Part shown: positions 32,056-44,600 of the stretch, piece after piece
Position numbering within the stretch: the first letter of the stretch is position 1
Layout of the letters: each line of letters starts with the position of its first letter
Assembly (NCBI RefSeq): GCF_000003195.3
Contig: NC_012875.2
Coordinates: 15,038,387 to 15,102,386, forward strand
Origin: Sorghum bicolor
Lineage: Eukaryota; Streptophyta; Magnoliopsida; Poales; Poaceae
Reading direction: 5' to 3'
Length of the DNA stretch: 64,000 bases
The notes under the pieces: generated by a model
The model's input: the letters and a program-made list of their open reading frames with translations, nothing else
Told to the model about the DNA's origin: nothing
Databases searched by the model: none
Program-made: the position numbers and the translations under genes

Positions 32056-32545
32056 TGTTGACATTTACTACCATCATCACTAAAAATAGAGATAAACCCT
32101 ACTCCTAGTCAAATAGCAACTAACCACTCAATCATTCCTAAGCACAGAGTAGGTTGTCATCCCTAATTATATTGCTAGGAATTTAATATAGATTCACATA
32201 TTCTACTGTAAAGACAGAGAAAAACAAATATGAATATAATTATAAACTAAATGGGTTCTGCAAGCGGACATATAATTATACCATTGTAGCATTTTACCTA
32301 GGGAAGTATCTAGGTTGTCAATTTATATTTATACCACTGGGAAGGCTAAGTGTTAAACTATATCTATTATATTGTTAGATAACTATATAGGATAAAAAAA
32401 TAATATTACCCAAGTCGTATAGTCTACTTCATAACAGGCAGAGGTCACAAGATAAATATAGATAAATAATAATGGTAGCATAATCATCAAGTATCACAAT
32501 TAAAGATAATCATCAGAGCATCTACTAGTCATAATAATAGTTAGC
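32056..32545 (-). repeat. diverged Athila-type LTR fragment
   Basis: It starts TGTTGACATT and keeps the family blocks GGTTGTCATCCC, GCAAGCGGAC and CATTGTAGCATTTTACC in the order of the LTR at 17022. Only about 490 bp of the U5 side remains. Confidence 0.65.
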
Positions 32546-33656
32546 TGTAACACCCAAAATCTGATTTTCAAATAATAGGACTTAATTAGATTTATTTAAG
32601 CAGTTTGGTGAGCATTTAATCTACTAAACAAATATTTTTTGTGGAAAATAAAATCTATCATAAGGTTAGGAACATGCTTTTGCATACATGCTGGAATATT
32701 TATTTATTTTACTGTGTGTTTATTTTTATTTGTGTTCAAAGAAAAGAAAAAAAAAGAGAGAAGGCTTACCTGATCTCGGCCTAGTGGCCAGTGGCTAAGG
32801 CCAACCTCTCTCCACGCGCGGCCCAGGCTCCAGCCCAACGGCGTGCCACCCCCTTACACCTTGCCCTCGGCCTGGCGGCCTTGGCACCGGCCCGCTCAGC
32901 CAGCAGGCAGCGGCCCAGTTGCCCCCGCTTGTGCGTGCCACTCCTCCTCTCTCTGTCAGGCAGTCGAGCCCCACGTTGCTAGTCACTGATATGTGGGGCC
33001 CATTGGCAGTCTTCTTCCCGACGCTGTGCTCGAGTCGAACTCGCCTACCAAATCCGTTTCGATCCTGATTTCTGCGGGATTTGGTTTCCCCGAGCCCTTT
33101 TTAGCCCTTGGCAACTCCCCCTGCTACCCCCTTCTCCATCTACTGGCGACCGAGGTTCATTTCGTTGTTTCCCGACACCAGGAGGATCTCGCCGAATAGT
33201 TGTGACCAGCCGTCGTCGTGGAACTCCCGATTTGTGGTTGTGTCAGCGAATCTAAGGTCGTGCCGAGCTCCAGGTTGAGGTAACGGAGATTCCGAGCCTT
33301 CCTTTTCGTTCTCTACCGCGCTCTTTTGCTCTCACATCGGTGTCGAACGTTGCAGAGCTTCTGCAACCCACCATCGCGCGATGCCTGTCTCCTCCGAGTG
33401 TTTCTTGGCCTAAAGGAAGCCCTAGGTGAGTTCACACGAAGCTCCACTTCGTTTCCGTACCCTCAGTTTGGAGAATGGTGCACCGAATCACGAAATAGGC
33501 GAACTTCGGCGAGGTTTCGTGTCCCCGACCATGGTGTCCGCCGTGGGAGCTCGCCTGCCAGCTGGATTCCTCCTCAGATTCGATCTCAACCGTCCCTTCT
33601 CGATCTAACGGCCTAAAATAGAAGATACCCTTTCGGCTGGCATAATTGCTAAAGAG
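32546..33656 (+). repeat. another Tekay/Del-like LTR fragment
   Basis: TGTAACACCCAAAATCTG marks an LTR start. The body turns GC-rich (32790-33610) like other LTRs of this type, then breaks off at 33656 against a long-LTR copy on the other strand. Open frames here (32791-32982, 32993-33199, 33326-33616) are not supported as genes. Confidence 0.5.
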
Positions 33657-36600
33657 TGTCACATAACTGACCAAATTATAAGAGTTCAAGTGTAGAAACG
33701 ATCGATCTAGCAATCAAGTTTCTAGACTTGAGACCATATAATCCCGGTAATCAACCAAAATCACAAAGGACTTCAAACCAACTTTGCAACATACCAAGAT
33801 CGTAATAGTTCAACACAAAACAACGAATGTTACATAGTTCATTCATTGCCGGCGAAGTGGCACCACATCAGAGTACTTAGTTATTACAACACAAGTTCGA
33901 AGTAGCAGAAGCAAAATAGTTTACACACACAGTTCATCAGTTCTTGTTACTACTAGGGTCTCATCTCATCCACCAAAAGCATCAGGGTGCGAAGTTGTTA
34001 GAGAACTGCGCCCAACGGTTTAGTCCTCATCCCCAGCGGGATAGAGACAGGTCTTGCAGAAGCCATCATAAAAGACATCATCTACAATAGGTGGGAAGTA
34101 CGAGGATGTACTCAGCTAGACTTACCCGTATAACCAAACATAAAAGACACCGAGGATCATGAAGGCTGAGTAGAAAGTGTAGCTGGCTTGACTCAAACAT
34201 TTGCCAAAAGCTTAAATTGGATAGTACACCATTTATTAAAGCATCACTTGCTTATCATTAGCCTACGAATAGATTAGCACCTGTACTAAACACTTCACTT
34301 GATTATTAGCAAACAATAATAACCGTATCAAGTTTCATCAGATGTTCCTTCTTAGTGAATGCTACGTTTGCCGCTACTCAATCAAGTTCTCACTATCTGG
34401 GAGAGACGGTGATTCGAATCGATTCCTATCTAGCTGGAGGGTTATTCCTAGCACTCACCCAAGCATCCCCCGTCGGAGAGCAAGCGGGTCACCATTGGTA
34501 CGACTCAGGACTCGCAGCTCCAATTAGCGCCACACTCCTAGGGCTGCCACTCTGCCAGGATGATCAGGACTTTTAAATCACCTGCCCTTGGTCTTACGCC
34601 AATGGCCCTCCGCACACCGCACTTCCTCCGGTAGTGCGCACTTTATACTTGCCAGTCTTCCGGCCTGAGTCATACTAAGAGGCTTCACGGTCGGAACGAG
34701 TTATCCGGCTAACTAAGTGTCAGTCATGCGTTCAACATGATAAGAGGACGTGCAACGATCGGTCCTTAGCTGCCACACACAGAGTTACTACCATCTTGCA
34801 AAACTCCGCCTGGCTTAAGTCATTTTAAACCAGGTTCTTTCCCACGATAGCACATATAGTTGTTGAAACTTGCTAACACCACTTGAATACTAGGTTGTCA
34901 CCCCCAACATGGCACTAGAGTGTACTAAGGTATCTATGAATACGAAAGCTCTCTAGAAAATAATCTATTCTATCCGCAAGCGCACAGATAAAATACCTCA
35001 TTGTAGCATTTCACCAGGAAAAGTATTCTGGGTATCGTTATTTATATTTTGCTTAAGAGAACGGCGAAAGTGAAAACCGGGGTAAAATCTATCAAGGCAT
35101 AGACTAGAGATAAACTTGCAAGAATATGATTACTAATGAGAAACTCGTCACACAGTCACTTGCTTTAGCAGGGGGTAAGCCATAATAATAAAGATAATGA
35201 AATATAAGCTCATGGGTAAATAACACAGCGATTAGAAATAGACTACTCCTCATATAAACAGATCATAATTATTGCTATATAGATCCAACAAACATAAATG
35301 AGGACATTCTAGAAAGCTTATGAAATTGTCTACATTTCATATTTAAACATCACAGCAAGATTCATAAGTTAACCAAGTCAATTAAACAAAGTTCCAGGTT
35401 CTGTCCTAGAAAAACAGAAAGCACCTATTTCTGGATCCTAACTTGGAAAAGCCATAACTTCAAAACTACTAGACCAAATGATCCCAAATTTAAACCACAG
35501 CTGGTTCATAAAGTCTGTAACAACTTTGATTTAGACAAGTCTTCCAGAAAACCAAGTTATCATTAAGCAAAGGTTGGATTACTCTCTTGCTGTCCAGAAC
35601 AGCTTTTAACCCTGTAATTAATTATTTAGTGTCAACCACATGGCTTATAAGCACAAGCATACTATAAGATTACCATAACATCATATATTAACCCCCAAAC
35701 ATTTAATATCATGGCACTTATTAATTTAATTCAATAAAGGGACATAATTACAGGACACCAGCAAAAGTGCTAAGAAAAATCTACAAAAATTACACCAGCA
35801 CAAGCATAGCACCTTGACATTACCATAAAATTTGCAGAACAATTGCACATGCCAAATTCAAGATAAGCATTTAACATGTGACAAGGTGCTTATTTCATAA
35901 ATTAAGAAACATAGCTTAGATAGTGTCAAACAACAGATTTCAGATTATTTACATGTTACTATTACCATAAACAAGTTTGACACCAGAGTAGAGCACCAGC
36001 ATAAGCACCAAACATTTATTATGATTGAAGTAAGGAAACAAGCCATATCACAAACATAAATTACATATCACAGGCACAGTACTCCAAAAATCATGAAATA
36101 ATTATCATAGCACTCTTATACCACCCAAAGCATAGCATAAAAATTTCATAGCAAAAGGAGCAGTATATCAAGAGATATGAATTTATACATAATTAACAAG
36201 ATTAAATCATTAAAAAAAATTCGCAAAAAACATGGTACATATTATATTTTCAATAAAAACTAGCCATCTCAAGAAACATCACAAAATTGGTTTCACAAAT
36301 TTTGGATCTCAGAAACTGAAGATATGATTTTTGCAAGAATGCCAAAAATCTGGATTTGAATAAAAGAGAGGTGGGGACCGTTGAGTCACTGACAGCGGGC
36401 CCCGCGCGTCAGCGACCCAGAGACAGGGGACACCTTCGCCGGTGAATGCTCGCCGACGGTGAGCTTCTCCGGCGGATCCAAGGGCACCAACGCGCTCCTG
36501 GAGTGATTCCGCAGCGATGGAGGTAGGTGGCACTAGGGTTACCGCGACGGAGAGGGGTCGCCGTCGGCCATGGCGGCACGGCGGAGCTACCCCAGCTTAC

Positions 36601-37115
36601 GCCGGCCATCTCCGACCGGTAGAGCGTCGGGGAAGGGCGGCTTAAGCACTAGTGAGTTAGCGCGGAGCTTTCTAGGTAGAAACGCCTAACCCTAATGGCT
36701 CCGGTGAGCCTGCTCACGTGCGAGCACGGCGGTGCGGCGGCCGTGTTCCCGCACGACGGTGGTACCAAAGCCGGAATGGCGTGGCGTGAACCAACACCGA
36801 GACCTAAGCAGACCTTAACGCGACTCAGAGGGAACAAAGGAGGCAAGGATGGAGCAGCGGCGAGGTTCGCCGGAATCGGGGTCGTGACGGCCGTGAACCC
36901 GACGACGACGAACTCGCGAAATGCGGCTCACCTTGGGGAGATCTCGTCCAACCAAGGGGTGGAGAATATGGAGGAGCTCGAAGCGGACTTGGAGACACTC
37001 GGGGGCGAGATGAGACGCGAAGGCACGTGCGGGCGAAGCTCGCGGAGCTCTCGGCGACAATGGCGACGTAGTTTCTGCCGTCGGAGCCGCGCGCGAGAGA
37101 GGAAGGGAGAGAATG
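33657..37115 (-). repeat. second minus copy of the long Tekay-like LTR, interrupted
   Basis: 33657-34860 matches the 3' end of the long LTR back to the same internal site where the copy at 18504 begins. An Athila LTR piece follows (34861-35260). The long-LTR homology then resumes about 0.6 kb further in and continues to 37115. It does not reach the 5' TGTAACACC end. Confidence 0.75.
34861..35260 (-). repeat. Athila LTR fragment inside the long LTR
   Basis: It starts TGTTGAAACTTGC, preceded by ATAGT, and is nearly identical to the first 400 bp of the LTR at 17022. It ends without a terminus. Confidence 0.85.
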
Positions 37116-37431
37116 TGTAACAGAACCGTCCAATTTATAAGAATTCAAGTAAATTAGCGACCACGAAAGCAGTCAAGCCAATGGACTTGAACCCATATAA
37201 ACCCGGTAGTCCGACGAAATCTCAAAAGACCTCGATTCAACCAACATACAACCAAGATCGTACATGATCAAGCATCGCCATCACAGATTACATACATTCA
37301 TCACAGAACATAGTTTTACAACACATCAGAATTTGAACAAAGTTATTACAAACCAGTTTAGTAGCGGAAGCAAAGTAGTTTTGAAACATCACACACTCAG
37401 TTTAGTTACATGCCAGTTCCATAGTCATCCC
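37116..37431 (-). repeat. 3' end of a further long-LTR copy
   Basis: TGTAACAGAACCGTCC... is the reverse complement of a ...GGTTCTGTTACA LTR end. It abuts the previous copy and is cut by the Athila LTR at 37432. Its plus-strand relative at 56148-56604 ends with the same GGTTCTGTTACA. Confidence 0.7.
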
Positions 37432-39733
37432 TATTGACGGTCCTTAAGTACTAAAATTAACCATCAAATAAACATGGAAAAGGATCAATATGCACCAAAC
37501 ATCTAGAATTAGGGTTTTATCTGACAGAATTCCACGAGCTTTGGTGTTTATCTATTTCTGCAGGGGGTTATCAGAGAATATGGAGAGAAGGCCCACATGT
37601 CATGTTTACAACGAGATAATTACGTGCCGCGCAATTTTCCTCAATCTAGAAGAGTCCAGAAGCCACGGAAACGAACGAGAAGACGATCGGGCTCGAGGGC
37701 AGGGCGGCCGCCCACCCCCCTTGGGCGCCCGCCCAGGGTTAGAGTCCAATCAGGGCTCTCTTTCAGGACTACGCTCCACCGACCTAAAGGATGAATCTAA
37801 ATCATACAATCAATGTCGGTTTGATCAGACGGCCCAAATTCACTTGAAAGGACTATATAACCAAGGCCTCTCCACCCCTGGGAGAGAGGAGAAGAGAAGA
37901 AATCATTATTCAGAGGTAGCCATCAAAGTTAGGGTTTAGAGCTTCTCTCCCATAGAGAATTAGAATTAGCTACTCCCTAATCCTTCAAGTTTATAGGTTT
38001 GATTAGATAGCAATTAGAGAAGTAGAGCACTACGCTCTGGATTCGGATCTTCGGTAATAAAGATTGGTATTATTCATATCTTTCTCTAATACTTTGTTCT
38101 AATTGCATTATGTCTTTATTTATTATGTTCTTAGTTTGCTCTAGTTCTATATTTGATATAGTTATGATTGATAATGAGTTTATGTATAAGTTTGCAAAGC
38201 GCTTAGCTCTTGACGCGAGGGAGTTAAGTGGTAGATCACATGTGGGCGTGGTGCTTAGATGTTATTTACCTGCAAATGTATCCTATTGGCCGGGTCGTGT
38301 GGTAGTTCGCGATAGTGACAGCTTCATTGATTCTTATATAGTCCACCCTCCGTTGATAGGACAGGCAGAACTTGTATTGTGGAGTAAGTCTTGCGACGCT
38401 CTGATTTACTTTAGCAATGTTCCTTATACATGAATGAAGAGTCTTTTATGCTATATATGATCTTGTAGATAACTAGAGTAGATTATGACTTAGTAGATAA
38501 TAGATAATTTAGAATCCATTTTCTAGCTAATCCGACGTCACCTACATATATGAGGAGTAGTCTATTTTCTAATCGCTGTGTTATTTACCCATGAACTTAT
38601 AATTCATTATCATTATCTTTATGGTTTACCCCCTGCCAAAGTAAGTGACTGTGTGACGAGTTTCTCATTAGTAATCATGTTCTTGCAAGTTTATCTCTAG
38701 TCTATGCCTTGATAGATTTTGCCCTTATTTTAATTTCATCCCTTTTGTTCTCTTAAGCAAGATTATAAATAACGATACCTGGAATACTTATCCTGGTGAA
38801 ATGCTACAATGAGGTGTTTTATCTGTGCGCTTGCGGATAGAATAGATTATTTTCTAGAGAGCCTTTACATTTATAAATACCTTTGTACACTCTGGCACCA
38901 TGCTGGGGATGACAACCTAGTATATAAGTGGTGTTAGCTAGTGTCAACAAGCATTTCTGGCGCTGTTGCTGGGGAACAAAAGGGTAATACATAGGAACGG
39001 TAAGTAAAGTCAGGAAATCCGTCAAGGTTGTTCACATAAAATATTAGACTAGACTATAGAGAAATAATTGCATAAAACAGCTACTAAGTGAGAAATCATA
39101 ACAAGGCACCTCTGCTTTGGCAGGTTCACCCTGTTGTTTTTCTATGTTTATATTTTTATACAAGATATATCAGGATTGACTTTGGGTACATTCAACTCTT
39201 CATCATCAGAACCAAAGCAATCAAGAGAAGAAGAAGCTAGCTACCAATTGCTGAAGCTATGAGCTCCAGATATTAAAACCTTATTAGAGTAGGGTGAGAG
39301 AGAAGGCAATGTCATTATTCTTTATACCATAAATACCACATATTTTGAGAGAAGACATATACCATCACTGCCTTGGTAAGGATCCAGAAATACCACAAAA
39401 GAGAGATCTGAGAGAGTCATACAAGGAATCTCTGAGTTTTATTTGAAAATCTGCAAAAACTCCAGAGCTATAGCTGATCAAGAATAAGAGACATGGCACT
39501 TGACTAGACTGTTCTATCTTTTAACTACTCAAGATAGAAGTGACGGTTACAAGTCCCATGGTGAAGGTAAAGTAAGTAAGTTTTAAGTCTTGACAGTTTA
39601 CTCTAACTCAGAGATGAGATCTTATTTAAAAAGCATGTGTACCGTCAATTTTCAAAGATATTGCAACAACTTCTAATCCATCGCTGAGTCTATCCTTGCT
39701 CAGGGATGAGCAAGAGGTAAGCTTGGGGGAGTT
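37432..39733 (+). mobile_element. Athila-like deletion derivative: LTR and short internal region
   Basis: The LTR spans 37432-38949, with its first TG mutated to TA, a TATA box (37854-37860) and a GC block (37701-37736). A tRNA-Asp-type primer site (38958-38974) follows, then 5' leader sequence matching the outer element and a jump to the 3' end. That end has GATGAGCAAGAGG and the polypurine tract (39718-39733). All coding DNA is gone. The next LTR (39734) stands where its 3' LTR should be but is clearly more diverged than expected of a partner. Confidence 0.75.
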
Positions 39734-41321
39734 TGTTGACGGTCCTTAAGTATCAAATTTAATTATTAAATAAACAAAGAAAAGGATCTAAATGAAATCA
39801 ATATCCAGACTTAGGGTTTTATCTGACAGAATTCCACGAGTTTTGGTGTTTGTCCATTTCTGTAGGGAGTTATCAGGAAATACGGAAGAAAGGCCCACAC
39901 GTCGGGATTACATAGAGATATTAACGTGCCGCGCAATTATCTTACATCTAGAAGACTCCAGAAGCCACGGGAAGGAAGCGGAGGCCGAACGGGGCCAGGC
40001 ACTGGGCGCCCGCCTAGTTGACCTGGGCGCCCGCCCCCTGCAGAGTTGGATCAGGACTCTCTTTCGGGACTAATCTCCACCGACCTAAAGGATTAAGGAT
40101 AACCGTTCAATCAATGTCGGTTTGATCCAATGGCCCATATTCACTTGAAGGGACTATAAAACCAGACCCCCTGGCCCCTGGAGGAGAGAGCCTCTCAACC
40201 CTAATTCATTATTCCTCAAGGGAGAAGAAGCCTCTGATCAAGATTAGAGCCACCACATCAATTAGATATCTAGATTAGCATAGCTACGTAGGATTAGAAC
40301 TAGAAGGAGTCAATCTTCGATTGGTTTCCGAATCTGTCAAGAGGATTCTTGGTAATTCTCTAATTGTGCTTCTAATTGTTCTTCTAATTATCTTTGTACT
40401 TCAATATTATGAATATGACTTTGTTCTATTTCAATATATTGCTTATGACTTTGCCCTACTTGCTTATATTCACGATTATATTGTTCTTAGTTTATCATAG
40501 TTATATACTTGGCTTAGTTAGATTGGATCTATATACATGTTTAGGATCGTATAGCGTTTATCCATCGGATCCATGGGTAAATGATAGATATTGAGTAGGC
40601 ATGGTGCTTATACCGTATTTATCTGCGATTGTACCCAATATGCCAGATCATGGGGTAGTTCGTGATAGTGACAGCTTCATTGATTCTTATATAGTCCCCC
40701 TCTCGTGTATTGGGCTGGCAGAGCAACATTATTACAGGGGAGTGATTGATATGTTTCTCATTTACCTTGCTAATATCACTATGCATGGGCGTAGTCTTGT
40801 CTCGCATTGATTTCTAAGTATTGTTGCACTAACTATGATAATGCTAGACTATATAGTTGAGAATAACTTAGGAAATATTCTTGTAGTTCGTTCTAATTCT
40901 ATGCTAATGACATTCTAGAGTATCTAATTGAGGTGCTTATCATATTTATTATGTGGCTAAGTTATGCTGATCAGATCAATTATCTTTGTCACTATTCATT
41001 ACTTCATATATCTTTTATGTGACACTTATCCCTGTATGAAAGAGTTAGATAAATGTTCTCAATTATATATGCAATGATAGATACTCAATCTCATATTCCA
41101 TTCTGTAATCAATATTGATGATTGCTAATCCCTTCCCAGTGGTAAAAATATAAATAACGATACCTGGAATACTTCCCGGTTAAAATGCTACATCGGTATT
41201 AATCTGTGCGCTTGCAGATCCCATTCATTATTTATTTAGAAGAGCAATTGCATATTTCAATACCGCGTCTCTCATGTCATGCTGGGGATGACAACTTGGC
41301 TTAAGTGGTATGAGGGATAGG

Positions 41322-41716
41322 TTTGGCATTTTTGGCACCGTTATCAGATTTAGAGAACTAAGTCTACTTTTGGTAATGATGTTAAGAATACCCAACAACT
41401 GCTGGGCAAACGAAGAACATGGGTGACACCGTATCAAGAGGTGCAGACGTCAAGGTCCACACCTGAATCAAATGACGCACCTAAAGAATGAACACAGTGA
41501 GAAGTGTTGTTCAGAAGACTTAAAACATTGAACCCTCGCCGAAAGATAAAATCGGTAGTTATCTATATTTATCCTTTCTGCATTCCCTTTTTCCTTAAAG
41601 TATTTACTTTCCACAAATAGCTTGTCAGTTAATCATGCTATCTTGAAAAGAAATTAAAAATGTTAAAAACAGTAAGCCCCATGTGAGTATGCTCGTGGCA
41701 TAAAACCCATAAGTAC
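41322..41716 (+). other. Athila-like leader and internal remnant
   Basis: After the primer site there is only non-coding DNA. The block CCCTCGCCGAAAGATAAAATCGG (41548 onward, first 20 bases CCCTCGCCGAAAGATAAAAT) matches the post-protease block of the outer element at 4728-4760. Gag and protease have therefore been deleted between leader and this block. Confidence 0.6.
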
Positions 41717-43230
41717 TGTTAACGGTCCTTAAGTACTAAAATTAATAATCAAATAAACATGAAAAAGGATCTATATAAAACAAACATCTAGAATTAGGGT
41801 TTTATCTGACAGAATTCCACGAGCTTTGGTGTTTATCTATTTCTACAGGGGGTTATCAGAGAATATGGAGAGAAGGCCCACATGTCATGTTTACAACGAG
41901 ATAATTACGTGCCGCGCAATTTTCCTCAATCTAGAAGAGTCCAGAAGCCACGAGAACGAACGAGAGCACGATCGGGCTCGGGGGCAGGGCGGCCACCCAC
42001 CCCCCTTGGGCGCCCGCCCAGGGTTGGAGTTGGATCAGGACTCTGCTTCGGGACTACGCTCCACCGACCTAAAGGATCAATCTAAACCATACAATCTATG
42101 TCGGTTTGATCCAATGGCTCACGTTCACTTGAGGGGACTATAAAACCAGACCCCTGGCCCCTGGAGGAGGAGAGGAGAAATCATTATTCAGAGGTAGCCA
42201 TCAAAGTTAGGGTTTAGAGCTTCTCTCCCACAGAGAATTAGAATTAGCTACTCCCTAATCCTTCAAGTTTAGAGGTTTGATTAGATAGCAATTAGAGAAG
42301 TAGAGCACTACGCTCTGGATTTGGATCTTTGGTAATAAAGATTGGTATTATTCATATCTTTCTCTAATTCTTTGTTCTAATTGCATTATGTCTCTAATTA
42401 TTATGTTCTTAGTTTGCTCTAGTTCTATATTTGATATAGATCTAATTGATAATGAGTTTATGTATAAGTTTGCAAAGCGCTTAGCTCTTTACGCGAGGGA
42501 GTTAGGTGATAGATCACATGTGAGCATGGTGCTTAGATGTTATTTATCTGCAAATGTATCATATTGGCCGGGTCGTGTGGTAGTTCGCGATAGTGACAGC
42601 TTCGTTGATTCTTATATAGTCCACCATCTGTTGATAGGACAGGCAGAACCGGTATTGTGGAGTAAGTCATGCGATGCTCTGATTTACTTTATCAATGTTC
42701 CTTATACATGAATGAAGAGTCTTTTATGCTATATATGATCTTGTAGATAACTAGAGTAGATTATGACTTAGTAGTTAGTAGATAACTTAGAATCCATTCT
42801 CTAGCTAATCCGACATCACCTACATATATGAGGAGTAGTCTATTTTCTAATCGCTGTGTTATTTATCCCTTGAACTTATAATTCATTATCATTATCTTTA
42901 TGGTTTACCCCCTGCTAAAGTAAGTGACTGTGTGACGAGTTTCTCAATAGTAATCATGTTCTTACAAGTTTATCTCTAGTCTATGCCTTGATAGATTTTG
43001 CCCCTTGATTTAATTTCATCTTCTTTAGATCCCTTGAGCAAAATTATAAATAACGATACCTGGAATACTTATCCTGGTGAAATGCTACAATGAGGTGTTT
43101 TATCTGTGCGCTTGCGGATAGAACAGATTATTTTCTAGAGAGCCTTTACATTTATAAATACCTTTGTACACTCTAGCACCATGCTGGGGATGACAACCTA
43201 GTATCTAAGTGGTGTTAGCTAGTGTCAACA
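41717..43230 (+). repeat. solo Athila LTR
   Basis: A 1514-bp LTR (TGTTAACGG...GTCAACA) is flanked by AGTAC on both sides (41712-41716 and 43231-43235). No internal DNA is present, and the surrounding internal sequence of the host element continues across it. TATA box at 42139-42145; GC block at 41985-42020. Confidence 0.9.
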
Positions 43231-43235
43231 AGTAC

Positions 43236-44600
43236 ATTCACTGTGGTCGCGTAAAAATAAAAATATTCTTGTCCTATAAAAATGAAAATATAAAAATAAA
43301 TTTATGATCCTACCAAAGAGAGTAACATTTATTGAGGAGGCTCAACATGATAAAGGCTAGATTTTTATGCTAATACTTAACCAGTTCCACAAAGCTTTGT
43401 TGTCTATTTGAGCTCCATAGAATTCAAGGATCAAAGAAGACTAGCAGATAGAGGACATCCTAATCACTGTCACGGTGCTACCGACATTCAAATACACCTC
43501 CGCCACCTGCTAGCTACATCCCAGCTTGGGGGAGAGCACCCCCATTTATCCAGCTAAGTATTTCTATTCGCGTTTATACTTTACTCAAATAATAAAAATA
43601 TGCACAATCATAAAACCCAAATAAAGATTTTGTGCTTATATATATATATCTTTGCTTAGTTTGCTAAATAAATAAATAAAGTTTGCTATGAATCCTCATG
43701 ATAAGCTCTCATATGGAAATGATGAATAGTTCCTCTGCCATGACTAGTTCTCAAAATTGAATTCTCTCTCAAGTTTAGGAATGACTGTTATGAATTAAGA
43801 TTTGCTCTAAACCTGAACTTGTGGGAAGAGTACTTGATCTAAAGTCTAAGTCGTTAACGGATATGATATGGGAAGGTTGAGCTGTTGTTTATCTGTTTCT
43901 AGAGATGCTAGAATTCTGGAGAATTTTATCTTTGAAAATCTTTAAAATATTGCATGATGAGTTCCTGTATGATGAGAGTTTAAAATCCTACCTCAGCCAC
44001 ATATACATGCTTATTAGACTATGAACCATATATTTTACTGCTTATGAGCATTGAGTGTGGTCAAGCTATGTAGACCCTTAGGAGCTAGTCATGCAGTTAA
44101 AATCAAGATTCACTTGCACGTTCACTCATATATGTTGCTTCTACTCCAGAAGTACGCATCCACATATATCCACTCATTTCCATCTCCAGATCCACCCAAA
44201 AGTATTCTACTCCTAATCCAGGAGAGAATAGCCAAGAACATTCTCCTATTTCTGTTTTTCCCTGTGAAATAAATGCTCGAGTTATCTTGGTTCCTACAAA
44301 TAAATTATTAAAGAATTGTTTAGGACACATTGCTAGCTTAGGAGTTTTGAGTGCACTTCCTATTGTTATTAATGATTTCCGCATTTTGCTAATTTTATAT
44401 ATTTGATGTGTGGGATTTTAATGTAATGATTGGAGTACCCATAATAAAACTTCTCCAAGAAGGTCATAATGGTAAATTAGACATTAAATTTTGGGAAAGG
44501 ATTTAGTTTTCAATGCCTATAACTCATACAGTAAAAGTTAAAGCAGAACCCCTTCCTGAATTAGATCCAATAGAAGAGGTTAAGTTGTCCAAATTCGATA
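43236..44600 (+). other. non-coding internal DNA of the Athila-like element
   Basis: AT-rich, with CAGCTTGGGGGAGAGCACCC at 43530-43549 (a purine-rich block) and (TA)n near 43640. No gene is supported; the frame at 44103-44384 (minus) is not convincing. Confidence 0.6.

Noticed and set aside
38110..38433. A 107-residue ORF kept at full length in three Athila LTR copies (17531-17854 minus, 38110-38433, 42388-42711)
   Set aside because: Between the copies at 38110 and 42388 I count about 14 amino-acid-changing and 4 silent codon differences, so there is no sign of protein selection. Equal length just reflects few indels.
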